A DNA stretch of 64,000 nucleotides from assembly GCA_020846655.1 (NCBI GenBank), contig JADLDL010000046.1, positions 1 to 64,000 of the forward strand, written 5' to 3'. Every line of letters starts with the position of its first letter. Positions within the stretch are counted from its first letter, which is position 1. Below are positions 9,944 to 20,017 of the stretch, piece after piece. The position numbers and the translations under genes were made by a program. Source of the DNA: Saprospiraceae bacterium (GTDB lineage Bacteria; Bacteroidota; Bacteroidia; Chitinophagales; Saprospiraceae). The notes beneath the pieces are model-generated. The model was not told the DNA's origin, ran no database searches, and worked only from the letters and a program-made list of their open reading frames with translations.

Positions 9944-10571
9944 ACTTTACCTCATATTGAGTTCTTTCCTTGTATTGGGATGTGGTCTTGGGAGAAAACC
10001 TGTCTCTACGATGGATTTTTCTGAGCCCCAAGATCACATTCCTATCCGGGCTTTACTGCACTGGAAGGATATGCGTGATTCTTTGTATCGATTGTCCTTA
10101 AAACAGGAAACTTCAAGGCAAGTAGGGAATCATGTTTGCTCGGATATTCTTGCCGTTAAAGTTCGGAATAATACGCAACAAGTATATGAAGCCATTCACG
10201 CTATTCTTGACTTGGCCTTAGTAGGGTATTCCTATGTCAAAGTAGATAAAATCCTTCTGATTCAAAGTAATGTCTCTCATTCAGCGGAAAACGACCTGTA
10301 TATCTTAGTCTACAAAGGGAAAGAAGTGGAAGCCATGCTGTATAACCTGCAAGAGAAACGATTTGAATATGCCGCACGATACTTTACCACCAAATACATA
10401 CAACGTAGATTAACTAAAATTAGAAAGGGAAGTTCAGTCGATTGTAGTTTTGATGAAATCAATTTAGCAGAATTCCAGGATGGTCACTTAACTCAATTGA
10501 CAGTAACCTATAACCCTGGGCCTGAGGTGAATAATTTCTTGGCACTTACCTTTGAAAAAGGTTGGTATTGA
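9927..10571 (+). CDS. Lipoprotein, candidate immunity protein for the M91-like Rhs tip
   Basis: ATG at 9927 overlaps the Rhs 3' end by 17 nt; signal peptide with lipobox LVLGC (MKNKSKLYLILSSFLVLGCGLG). Confidence 0.65.
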   Translation: MKNKSKLYLILSSFLVLGCGLGRKPVSTMDFSEPQDHIPIRALLHWKDMRDSLYRLSLKQETSRQVGNHVCSDILAVKVRNNTQQVYEAIHAILDLALVGYSYVKVDKILLIQSNVSHSAENDLYILVYKGKEVEAMLYNLQEKRFEYAARYFTTKYIQRRLTKIRKGSSVDCSFDEINLAEFQDGHLTQLTVTYNPGPEVNNFLALTFEKGWY

Positions 10572-10645
10572 AAAATACGACCATTTTTTAGAACCAAAGA
10601 CAAGTAAAAAATCCTCCCTATACTTGGCATCAAAAACACCAGCCA

Positions 10646-11053
10646 ATGTACCTCCTGCGTAAAAACGTCCGCGCCTTCACGCTCACCGAACTCCTGGTGG
10701 TGCTCGTCATCATCGGTATCCTCATGCTGATCGCGCTGCCGAACCTGATGCCCCTGATCTCCAAAACCCACAGCCTGGAGGCCCAGCAAGCGCTCACCAC
10801 CTTGCAAAAACTCCAAAAGAGTTACCACCAGATGCACGTCAAATACACGGAAGAACTCCTGGAACTCGGCTTCGAGCCGGAAAAAACCGTGGAAGAAGGC
10901 GGCAACGCCAAATACACGATCGAAATCACCTCCGCCTCGCCCACCGGCTTCACCGCCCGGGCGCGGGCGGTGGTGGATTTCGACCAGGACGGCACGTTCA
11001 ACGAATGGGAAATCTCCCAGGACGGCGCTCTGCACGAAGTCGTCAAAGACTGA
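10646..11053 (+). CDS. Type IV pilin-like/type II secretion pseudopilin
   Basis: Class III prepilin signal AFTLTELLVVLVIIGILMLIALP. Confidence 0.9.
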   Translation: MYLLRKNVRAFTLTELLVVLVIIGILMLIALPNLMPLISKTHSLEAQQALTTLQKLQKSYHQMHVKYTEELLELGFEPEKTVEEGGNAKYTIEITSASPTGFTARARAVVDFDQDGTFNEWEISQDGALHEVVKD

Positions 11054-11061
11054 GCCTGCCG

Positions 11062-11544
11062 ATGCCGGAATACGTCCTGAAACTGCTGCTCGCCGCACTC
11101 CTGTTGTCCATCGCCTACAGCGACCTGCGGCAGCGGCACATCACCCTGCTTCAGGTCCTGCTGCTCGGGGCCCTGTCCGTAGCCCTGGCGGCCCGCGCTG
11201 GCTGGCCCGTGCTGTGGCGGCAGGCAATGTTGAATTCGGTTTTTCTTGCCTCCCAGTTCGGCTTGCTCTGGGTCTGGTTTTCGCTCCGCGAACGCCGGCC
11301 CGCGCGGCTCTTCGAGCACTACATCGGCCTGGGTGATTTGTTGTTTTTGCTGGCCATCACCCCGGTCTTTCCGTTCCGGCATTTCGTCTGGTTCTACACC
11401 ACCAGCGCCTTTCTCGTACTGCTCCTGGCCCTCCTGCTGAAAGGGCTTCGCCCCACGGCCTTCGACACCATACCGCTGGCCGGCGGCCTGGCCTGCTGTT
11501 TTTTGATATATTTACTGCTCGAAATACAAATGCCGGCTTACTAA
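11062..11544 (+). CDS. A24-type prepilin peptidase, short form
   Basis: Aspartate motifs SDLRQRHI and GLGD in a multi-TM 160-aa protein; start placed at MPEYVLKLLLA. Confidence 0.8.
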   Translation: MPEYVLKLLLAALLLSIAYSDLRQRHITLLQVLLLGALSVALAARAGWPVLWRQAMLNSVFLASQFGLLWVWFSLRERRPARLFEHYIGLGDLLFLLAITPVFPFRHFVWFYTTSAFLVLLLALLLKGLRPTAFDTIPLAGGLACCFLIYLLLEIQMPAY

Positions 11545-11565
11545 TCCACCGGCGCCGCACCGGAT

Positions 11566-13017
11566 ATGACCGAGAACATTGCACCGGAAATCCTCCAGCA
11601 ACTCAGCGCCACCCAGGCCTGGCACTACGGCGTTTTGCCCTTCCGCTCCGACGAGCACAACCTCTGGGTGTATGCCGCCGATACCAGCGCCGACCGCCAG
11701 GAAGAACTCGGTTTTTTGCTCGGCAAAACCATCCACGCTGAATGGCTCGACGCCGACGCACTGCGCCAGGCCCTCACGCAAGCCTACCGCAAACCGGCCC
11801 ACGGACAGGTGCCCGGCGCCAACCATTCGACCGATGCCGCTGCCGCCCGGGTCGCCTCCGCCGAATTCCGCAAAAACTACCACCTCGACGCGCTGCTCCT
11901 CGAAGCCAAACAACACAACGCCTCCGATATCCACCTGGAACCCTTTGAACGCTTTTGCCGCATTCGTTTTCGCATCGACGGCGTCCTGATCGAGCGCTAC
12001 CAAATGCCCACGCAGGAGTACCCCGCCCTGGTGAATAAAATCAAAATCCGCGCAAACCTCGATATCGCCGAAAAACGCCTGCCCCAGGACGGCCGGATCT
12101 TTGTCCAGGAAGGCGGCCAAAAATTCGACATCCGCGTCTCCTCGCTGCCCACCCTGCACGGCGAAAAAATTGTGCTCCGCCTGCTCTCCGGCAGCGAAAC
12201 CCGTATCGACATCCAGTCGCTGGGTTTCATCCCGCAGGACCTCGAACGCTACCTCCAGGGCGTTTCGCGCCCCAACGGCATGGTGCTCATCAGCGGCCCC
12301 ACCGGCTCCGGCAAAACCACCACCCTGTACGCCACGCTCCAGTTGCTCAACAGCAAAGAGCGCAACATCCTGACCATCGAAGACCCCATCGAATACACCC
12401 TTGAGGGCATCAACCAGGTGCAATTGCGCGAACTGATCGGCCTCGATTTTGCCAGCGCCATGCGCACCTTTTTGCGCCAGGACCCCGACATTATCATGGT
12501 CGGCGAGGTGCGCGACGTCAATACCGCCAACATGGCCATCCGGGCTTCCCTGACCGGTCACCTCGTGCTGTCTACCATCCACACCAACTCGGCCTGGGGC
12601 ATTGTGGCCCGCCTGATCGATATGGGTGTGCCGGGCTACCTGCTGGCCGATACCCTGAACACGGCTGTGGCCCAACGCCTGGTCCGGCGCTTGTGCCCGC
12701 AGTGCAAAGTACCCGTCGAGCCGAGCCAACTGGCTTTTCCCACGCAGTTCAAACTGCCGCACCCACTGGAACAAGCCTTCGAACCCGGCGGCTGCGAACA
12801 CTGCTATTTCACCGGCTACCGGGGGCGGCAGGCGGTGTACGAAGTGATCCCGATGGATGACACCCTGTCCACCATGATCAAGGAGATCAAATTGGATGCC
12901 CGCCAGGTGTTGCGGGAAAAAGGTATCGTATCTTTGCCGGAAAATGCCTTCAGCCTGCTGGCAACAGGCCAAACCAGCCTCCGGGAGGTGTATCCCATCC
13001 TTATGACCCAGCATTGA
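11566..13017 (+). CDS. GspE/PilB-family secretion ATPase
   Basis: Walker A GPTGSGKTTTLYATL; DPDIIMVGEVRD; STIHTN; CxxC pairs CPQC/CEHC. Confidence 0.95.
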   Translation: MTENIAPEILQQLSATQAWHYGVLPFRSDEHNLWVYAADTSADRQEELGFLLGKTIHAEWLDADALRQALTQAYRKPAHGQVPGANHSTDAAAARVASAEFRKNYHLDALLLEAKQHNASDIHLEPFERFCRIRFRIDGVLIERYQMPTQEYPALVNKIKIRANLDIAEKRLPQDGRIFVQEGGQKFDIRVSSLPTLHGEKIVLRLLSGSETRIDIQSLGFIPQDLERYLQGVSRPNGMVLISGPTGSGKTTTLYATLQLLNSKERNILTIEDPIEYTLEGINQVQLRELIGLDFASAMRTFLRQDPDIIMVGEVRDVNTANMAIRASLTGHLVLSTIHTNSAWGIVARLIDMGVPGYLLADTLNTAVAQRLVRRLCPQCKVPVEPSQLAFPTQFKLPHPLEQAFEPGGCEHCYFTGYRGRQAVYEVIPMDDTLSTMIKEIKLDARQVLREKGIVSLPENAFSLLATGQTSLREVYPILMTQH

Positions 13018-13033
13018 AACGACCTGCTTTTTC

Positions 13034-15013
13034 ATGATCCGACCCATAATCCTGAGCCTATTCCTGGCCATTTCGTGCCATTTGGTGACAGCCCAAACGG
13101 CCCGGATGGATAGCCTTTCCCGGCGCCTCGAAGCCTTGGCTTCCGGCGGTATTCCTCTGAATCAGCCGATCACGATTGCCTTCGACGGACAAATTCGCGA
13201 ACTGGTCGCCTTCCTGGCCGAATCCACCAAACTAAACATGGCAATTCTGCCGGGCATCGATGCGCAGGTCACGTCGGTGTCGTTCAACGCCGCTCCGGTG
13301 CGCGATGTGATTGTTTATCTCTGCCACGCGCACCAACTCGATTTACAATTTACCGGCTCCATTATTTCTTTTGTTCCCTACCAGGCTCCGCTGCCGCCCG
13401 TACCGCCGGCCCGGGAAATCGCCGTTGCCCTGAACCCCGATTCCGCGCTGCTGTCCTTCAACTTGCAAGGCGATACGTTGGACCGGGTGATACAAAAAAT
13501 CACTGAACTGACGGGGCAAAACATTGTGCTGGACCCTGGCATCCGCTTTGTCCGGGTCAATGGCTACCTGCAAGGCGCCGAACTGAACTCCGCCCTGAAA
13601 CAACTGGCTGCCAACAACAACCTGATCCTGCGCCGGGAAGCCGATTTTTACCGCCTGGAATCGGCATTTCCATTGCTGCCGCCCGGCAGCGACCCCAACG
13701 TGCCCAATCCTGCCGCCTATTCCGGCAACCGCAACAACGGCCAATTGCGCATCGACCGCGTCGGCCCCAGTCAGCTCAACGTGCAGGCGTTTAATGCCAA
13801 TATCCTCGACATCATCCAGGAAGCGGCAGCCCAACTCGGCATCAACTATTTCCTGTTGCCCGAAGGCGGCGCACAGTTCAATTCAGGCGACCGCGACCCC
13901 CGAAACCCGTATCCCGGCAATGCAGCAGCCAACAATGTGCCGCTGATTACCCTGCAAGTGCAGCAAACCGATTTTCAGGGACTCCTGAACCAGGTGTTTA
14001 AAAATACCAATTTCGACTACACCGAACAAAGCGGACTGTACGTCATTGGCCGGCGTACCGCCGAAACGATGCGCAACCACACCATTTTTCAATTCAAAAA
14101 CCGCTCCGTGCGCGGCGTTGTGCCGATGATTCCCCCGGACTTTCTCACGGAAGTTTCCATCGATACCTTGCCGGAATTGAACAGCATCATCCTCAGCGGC
14201 GCGCAACAATCGATTGCCAACCTGGAGCAGTTTTTCAACGAAATTGACAAATTGGTACCGGTGATCCTGATCGAAATCGTACTGATCAATGTCGAAATTG
14301 ACAAATTGATGGACCTGGGCGTTGAAATGGGCGTCACGCCCGGCGGCGCCCCGGCGGGGGGAACCATCATTTCTTCCACAACCGACAAAGGCGGGGTCAA
14401 TTTTTCCTTCAGCCCGCGCGCCATCAACGACCTGCTGGGTATTTTGGCCGGCCGCAACATCGTCAACCTCGGCCGGGTATCCCCCGATTTTTACCTGACC
14501 CTTCGGGCCGTGCAGGAAGACGGCTACATCAACATCAAATCGACCCCCAAATTATCCACCCTCAACAGCCATACCGCCACCCTGAGTATCGGTCAATCCA
14601 GGTACTACCAGGAGCAGCAGGTGGCCTATCCGGGCACTGACCGGCCGATTCCCATCCAGGCCAATGTGTTCCGCGAAGTGGAAGCCAACCTCGATATCGA
14701 GATCAAACCCATCGTGTCGGGCGACGAGCAGGTGACCATGGAAATTGCGTTTGAACAATCAGAATTTATCGGCGAATCAGTGGTGAATGCCCCGCCGCCG
14801 CGCGTATCCCGCAAATTCCAATCTATGATTCGGGTGCGCAACGGCGAAATGGTTGTGTTGGGTGGTCTGGAATACGAAGCCACGACCAAGGTGCGCCGCG
14901 GTTTGCCGTTCTTGTCCAGGATCCCGCTGATCGGCTGGTTGTTTGGCCGGCAAAAAAAAGCAAAGCAAAAAGACAAGTTGTTGCTTTTTGTAAAACCCAC
15001 CATTGTCAACTGA
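13034..15013 (+). CDS. Secretin (GspD/PilQ family)
   Basis: Signal peptide, repeated N-domains, C-terminal secretin region (VQEDGYINIKSTPKLSTLNSHTATL...MVVLGGLEYEATTKVRRGLPFLSRIPLIGWLF). Confidence 0.9.
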   Translation: MIRPIILSLFLAISCHLVTAQTARMDSLSRRLEALASGGIPLNQPITIAFDGQIRELVAFLAESTKLNMAILPGIDAQVTSVSFNAAPVRDVIVYLCHAHQLDLQFTGSIISFVPYQAPLPPVPPAREIAVALNPDSALLSFNLQGDTLDRVIQKITELTGQNIVLDPGIRFVRVNGYLQGAELNSALKQLAANNNLILRREADFYRLESAFPLLPPGSDPNVPNPAAYSGNRNNGQLRIDRVGPSQLNVQAFNANILDIIQEAAAQLGINYFLLPEGGAQFNSGDRDPRNPYPGNAAANNVPLITLQVQQTDFQGLLNQVFKNTNFDYTEQSGLYVIGRRTAETMRNHTIFQFKNRSVRGVVPMIPPDFLTEVSIDTLPELNSIILSGAQQSIANLEQFFNEIDKLVPVILIEIVLINVEIDKLMDLGVEMGVTPGGAPAGGTIISSTTDKGGVNFSFSPRAINDLLGILAGRNIVNLGRVSPDFYLTLRAVQEDGYINIKSTPKLSTLNSHTATLSIGQSRYYQEQQVAYPGTDRPIPIQANVFREVEANLDIEIKPIVSGDEQVTMEIAFEQSEFIGESVVNAPPPRVSRKFQSMIRVRNGEMVVLGGLEYEATTKVRRGLPFLSRIPLIGWLFGRQKKAKQKDKLLLFVKPTIVN

Positions 15014-15021
15014 GTTTCAGC

Positions 15022-16233
15022 ATGATGCGAGCATGGCTTCAGCGGATAGTACGCCCGGCCCAATTGGCGGGCCTCAGCCTGCAAGTGGGGCCGGACCAGG
15101 TTGTGCGGGTCGAATTTGTGCTCCTGCGCTACAAAGCCGGCAAACTGGCGCTGGAGGCGGTTTCTAAAACCAGCGAAACCTGGGGAAAGGCACTCGCCCA
15201 ACTCCCGGCTGGCATCCCTATCGCCCTGGCAGTAGATGGCAAAGGGGTTTTGATCAAACGATGCCCACCCGTTTCCGGAGCCTTACCGGAGTTTGTAACG
15301 CAGGTATTGCCCGATATCCAAACGGCGTCTTTTGCTTTTCAAGCCGTTTCGCTGCCGCAGGAGTCGGTGCTGGCCCTCGTCCGGCAGGAATTTCTGAACG
15401 CATTCATCCGGCAAGCCGAAACGGCAGGGCACCGGGTGCTCCACCTGGACCTGGCCTTTTTAGGCCTGGAAACCTTGTTGCCGCTCCTGCCCGATGTGGT
15501 GGAAATTCCCTTTTGGCAATTGCAACAGGCGGAAGGCCGCCTAAGTAGTTTTCAAACGGGCAGCGAGGGCACCGCCCGCGTATTCAATATTGGGGAAGAA
15601 CAGGTGTCGGCCAGACATCTGAAGGCTTTTGCATCGGCCTTGGCGCCTTTTTCCGGCACAGGTAATACCGTGTCGCAACTACCTGCTGTACAGTCATCCC
15701 TGCGGAATTACCAACTGGAGCGCTATTTTCAGGTAGCAGGCTATGCTTTTCTGGGCGCGCTTTTTCTGGCTTTGCTCCTGAATACCTTGATGTTTTTTCA
15801 ATTGGACAAGCGTTTGCAGCAGCAAAGTTTTTCACTGGCTGTTCACCAGGATCAACTGGCGCTGCTCGATACCTTGAAAACCAAATACCAGGAAAAGCAA
15901 TTGTTTCTGGACCAGAATAGTTTGGCCAGCCCCAGCATTACCAGTTGGTATGCCGACCAAATTGGCGCCTCCGTCCTGCCGGGTATTCGACTGACGGTAT
16001 TGCAAATCTTCCCGGCGGAAAGCCTGCGCAAAGGTCCTAAAACAGATGGCCCGCGTTTTGCCAACGGCATCATCCGCCTCAAGGGCGTATCCCAGCGCAG
16101 CCCCGACCTGAACCAATGGATCAAAGTGCTGAACACTATGCCGTGGGTGCGCGAAGTGACCGTGCTGCCCTATGCCGAAACGACGGATGGAACGGGGGAT
16201 TTTGAACTCGAAATACAAGTCAAAAAAAAGTAG
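15022..16233 (+). CDS. GspL-like or fused PilM-PilN-like assembly protein
   Basis: Cytoplasmic N-terminal half, one TM (AGYAFLGALFLALLLNTLMFF), coiled segment and small C-terminal domain; last gene of the secretion operon. Confidence 0.6.
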   Translation: MMRAWLQRIVRPAQLAGLSLQVGPDQVVRVEFVLLRYKAGKLALEAVSKTSETWGKALAQLPAGIPIALAVDGKGVLIKRCPPVSGALPEFVTQVLPDIQTASFAFQAVSLPQESVLALVRQEFLNAFIRQAETAGHRVLHLDLAFLGLETLLPLLPDVVEIPFWQLQQAEGRLSSFQTGSEGTARVFNIGEEQVSARHLKAFASALAPFSGTGNTVSQLPAVQSSLRNYQLERYFQVAGYAFLGALFLALLLNTLMFFQLDKRLQQQSFSLAVHQDQLALLDTLKTKYQEKQLFLDQNSLASPSITSWYADQIGASVLPGIRLTVLQIFPAESLRKGPKTDGPRFANGIIRLKGVSQRSPDLNQWIKVLNTMPWVREVTVLPYAETTDGTGDFELEIQVKKK

Positions 16234-16255
16234 TACCGCCCAAGACCAGACCAAT

Positions 16256-16293
16256 AAAAAAGCCGCTCCGAAGACTTCGGGGCGGCTTTTTTT
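16256..16293. terminator. Bidirectional intrinsic terminator
   Basis: aaaaaagccgctccgaagacttcggggcggctttttt between convergent genes. Confidence 0.85.
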
Positions 16294-16324
16294 ATAATCG
16301 GCGACTGGAAAAAAAGCAACAGGC

Positions 16325-16894
16325 TTAGTGCGAGCCTTTGGCGGCCGGCATGTCTTTGCCACGTACTTCGCCGGTGATTTCCAGGTGGGAATCGGTCGGG
16401 TTGGTGTTGGCAGTCACCGTCACTTGCTTGCTTTGACGGCCGGGTTTGCCTTTGGTATTGAATTCTACGTTGATTTCGCCGTAGCTACCGGGAGCGATGG
16501 GCTGCTTGGGCCAGGTCGGTACCGTGCAACCGCAGGAACCTTTGGCGTTGGAGATCACCAGCGGCTCGTCGCCCGTGTTTTTGAATTTGAACACGTGCTT
16601 GACCACCGTGCCTTCGTCGGCTACACCAAAATCGAAGGAGGATTCGTCGTACTTGATGGCCGTCAGCGGGCCAACCGGTGCGGCAGGCGCGTTTACGTTG
16701 GTGCCGGGAATGTTGCCGCTGGCATGAGCAGCGGGATCTACGCGGCTATCGCCGGTGAGTGCCGCAGCGGCATGATTGGTGCTGCTGGAGGAGCCGCTAA
16801 ACCAGTTTTTGAAACCGCCGCCGAAAAGGTTGGCGATGAGCAGAAGTGCCAAGACGGCCAGCAAACCGACTTGGATTTGTTTGCTTTTTTCCAT
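16325..16894 (-). CDS. DUF1573 domain-containing protein
   Basis: SSFDFGVADEGTVVKHVFKFKNTGDEPLVISNAKGSCGCTVPTWPKQPIAPG. Confidence 0.9.
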   Translation of the reverse strand: MEKSKQIQVGLLAVLALLLIANLFGGGFKNWFSGSSSSTNHAAAALTGDSRVDPAAHASGNIPGTNVNAPAAPVGPLTAIKYDESSFDFGVADEGTVVKHVFKFKNTGDEPLVISNAKGSCGCTVPTWPKQPIAPGSYGEINVEFNTKGKPGRQSKQVTVTANTNPTDSHLEITGEVRGKDMPAAKGSH

Positions 16895-17020
16895 TGCTTG
16901 TCCGAATATTTAAGTGAAAAAAGAGATGAACGCTGGTGTCTGAAAATATTGCCGCAAAAATACGGTGTAATTAAGTGTCACCGTCTACCCCTTTTTTTGT
17001 TTGCAAATGATTAACACCGC

Positions 17021-18301
17021 TCAAGGCTTTCGGCGCCAGGGTTTTATCACCAGGCGGAGGCTTTGATCATAGGTGAGGTAGTTCCACACCCAGTTCAGGA
17101 AGATGAATATTTTGTTTTTCAGCCCCAAAATGGAGAACAAATGCACGAACAACCACACCAGCCAGGCAAACGCGCCCTGAAAGCGCCAGAACGGCAGGTC
17201 CACCACGGCCCGGTTTCGACCGATGGTGGCCATGGAGCCCAGGTCTTTGTACCGGAAGTCGCGCGGCTCGCGCTGTTGGCGCAGGAGCAGGAGGTTGGCC
17301 GCCAGGTTTTTGGCTTGCTGAATGGCCACTTGCGCCACCTGCGGGTGCCCTTTCGGGAATTTTTCTTCGGTTTGGAAGGCGATGTCGCCGATGGCAAAAA
17401 TATTGCCGGTGCCGTTTACCCGGTTCACGGGGTCGACCACCAGCCGGTTGCCTCGGGTCAGGGCCTCTGTCGGCAGGCCGGATAGGGTGTTGCCGGTGAT
17501 GCCGGCGGCCCAGATGACCTTGTCGGTACGGATCGTGGAGCCGTCGTCGACCTGCACGGTTTCGCCGTCGTAGTCGGTCACCACTTTGTCGAGCCAGAGT
17601 TGTACGCCCAGGTCGCGCAGGAATTTTTCGGCGGCGGCCGAGGCCTTGGGACTCATGGTGTTGAGCAGGCGCGGGTCGCCGTGCACGAGGTGGATGTTGA
17701 TCTCGTCGCGGTTCAGGTCGGAGTAGTCTTTGGGGATGATGTGGCGTTTCATTTCGGCCAGCGAGCCGGCCACTTCCACGCCGGTCGGGCCGCCGCCCAC
17801 CACCACGATATCGAGGTAGCGTTGGCGCTGTTCGGGATTGTCGGCCGTCACGGCTTTTTCGTAGTCTTCAAAAATGGTGTTGCGCAAATAAAGCGCTTCG
17901 CTCACCGATTTCATCGGAATAGCATGGCTGCGCACGCGTTCGTTGCCAAACCAGTTGGTATCGGCGCCGATGGCGATGACCAGGTAGTCGTAGCGCAAAT
18001 TGCCGATTTCAGTTTCAATCTCGTTGCGCTCCGGCGCGATGTTCAGCACTTTGGTGACCCGCACCAGCACGTTTTTGTTGTTCTGAAACACCTTGCGCAG
18101 CGGAAATACGATGCTCGAGGGCTCCAGGCCAGCCATCGCGACCTGGTAAAACAGCGGCTGAAATTGATGGTAGTTGTTTTTGTCGATCAAAACCACCTGA
18201 AACGGCGATTTGGCTAATTTGCGGGCCAGCGTGAGGCCGGCGAAACCGCCACCGATGATGACGACGCGGGCTTGTCCGGTTTCCGGAATATTGAAATGCA
18301 T
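17021..18301 (-). CDS. NAD(P)/FAD-dependent oxidoreductase, type II NADH dehydrogenase-like
   Basis: RVVIIGGGFAGLTLARKLA; VVVGGGPTGVEVAGSLAEM; FAIGDIAF; C-terminal hydrophobic segment. Confidence 0.9.
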   Translation of the reverse strand: MHFNIPETGQARVVIIGGGFAGLTLARKLAKSPFQVVLIDKNNYHQFQPLFYQVAMAGLEPSSIVFPLRKVFQNNKNVLVRVTKVLNIAPERNEIETEIGNLRYDYLVIAIGADTNWFGNERVRSHAIPMKSVSEALYLRNTIFEDYEKAVTADNPEQRQRYLDIVVVGGGPTGVEVAGSLAEMKRHIIPKDYSDLNRDEINIHLVHGDPRLLNTMSPKASAAAEKFLRDLGVQLWLDKVVTDYDGETVQVDDGSTIRTDKVIWAAGITGNTLSGLPTEALTRGNRLVVDPVNRVNGTGNIFAIGDIAFQTEEKFPKGHPQVAQVAIQQAKNLAANLLLLRQQREPRDFRYKDLGSMATIGRNRAVVDLPFWRFQGAFAWLVWLFVHLFSILGLKNKIFIFLNWVWNYLTYDQSLRLVIKPWRRKP

Positions 18302-18476
18302 GACAATGGGTGTTCGTGAGGGGTTTTTGCGGGGCTGGTTTTGGAGAGTAAAACAAGAGATTTGCGGGATAGTTGAGCCGGGTAACCTTGAAAAACCAGA
18401 TTAGTGACAAAATAATTTCCGGTCCTATTTTTGAGGTGAGTGTCCTTGAATTATCCCTAGTTTTTCTGATTTTACT

Positions 18477-20003
18477 ATGATAAAATATATTGGTTTTACG
18501 ATTTTATTTTCCTTTCCATTTCTATTGTTCAGCCAAAATAAATATGATTATAACTGGACTATTGGCTACGATACCTCAGAGTTAGACCCTGGAGGTGATG
18601 TGATTTTAATTGATTTTAATATTGCCCTTGTTTCTGTGCAGACAATTAAATCGGTTGACGGTATCGCATCGGATGGTGCCAACACAACCATGTCCGATTC
18701 CACTGGAAAGTTAATCTTTTAAACCAGCGGCTGCTACGTCGTCAATGCCGCGCATGAAATCATGGAAAATGGAGACAGCATCAACACAGGTCTCATTCAA
18801 CAATATTATTGCCCGGGTGGGTACAGCCCCAATCCGGGTGGCGCCCTGGCTATCCCCTGGCCGGACAGTCCGAGCCTCTACCTGCTTTTTATTAGCGACT
18901 ACGAGGGCATCAAATTCCCAACCCCTCCGGAATACTGGTCTGGGGCATCGACACATTTATTCTACCATGTTATCGATATGACGCGCGACAGCGGCCTGGG
19001 CGCCGTGGTATCCAAACACCATCTGCTCATCGCCGATACAATGGCAAGAAACTCCATCGAAGCCTGCCGGCACGCCAACGGGCGCGATTGGTGGGTGCTG
19101 GTGCCAGTTTCCCGATCAAATTGTTATTACATTAGTCTTGTTACGCCAATGGGAGTGCAGCCTGCGAAATTGCTTTGCACTGGAGTAGCGTGGAACGAAT
19201 GGGAGACCGGCCAATCCTTTTTCACCCCCGACCGGAAAAAATTCATCCGCTACAACCACCAAAACGGCATCCATCTTTACGATTTTGACAACGCCACGGG
19301 GCTACTTTTAGAGGAGCAGGTCATCAAAATGAACGACTATTCAGCCAACAGCGTAGGGGCTTCCGTGTCGCCCAACTCGCGTTTTTTGTACATCAGCATG
19401 GTCGATTGGTTGTTTCAGTTCGATTTGCAGGCGCCCGACATCGCCGCCAGCCGGGTGCTGCTCATGGCTATCGACAACGTGCCAGACCCTTTCGTACCCA
19501 CCACCTTCACGCTCTCGGCCCTGGCGCCCGATGGTAAAATTTACATTTCCGGCGGTAGTTCGCACCTCAGCCTGCACGTGGTACACCGACCCGATTGCCC
19601 GGGCCTCTACAGCCTGCCCGAGCGCCGGGGACTGAAATTGAGTTCCTGGAATTATTTCAGCATCCCGAACCTGCCTTCGTATCGCAACAGCCCGTCTTCA
19701 GAGCCCTGCGAGTCGATCTACGTGCATACCCATACGCCCCTGGATGGGGGAAATGACGTGGTGGTCTATCCCAACCCGGCGACCGATGTGGTGCAGGTAC
19801 TGGTCAACCACCCCTTGCCCGCGCATGCGCAATGGGCACTGTGGAATGCCGTAGGGCAAAAAGTAAGGGAAATCAACTTCGAGCCGGGGCAGGACGACTA
19901 CCAGGTGGAGGTACAGGACTTGCCTGCCGGACTGTATTTTTATACGGTGCTGGGCCAGGGCCAGGTCTTAGGCCGGGGAAAATTGCTGATCCAGGGAAGA
20001 TAA
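18477..20003 (+). pseudogene. T9SS C-terminal target-domain protein interrupted by an in-frame TAA at 18720-18722
   Basis: ORFs 18477-18722 and 18762-20003 share one frame; the joined reading ...DSTGKLIF*TSGCYVVNAAHEIMENGD is continuous; C-terminal sorting domain VVYPNPATDVVQV...LPAGLYFYTV. Confidence 0.75.
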
Positions 20004-20017
20004 GGAGCGACCCGCTC

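Noticed and set aside
11512-13071. 519-aa minus-strand ORF opposite the GspE/PilB ATPase
   Set aside because: Full overlap with a well-supported ATPase gene; no domain.
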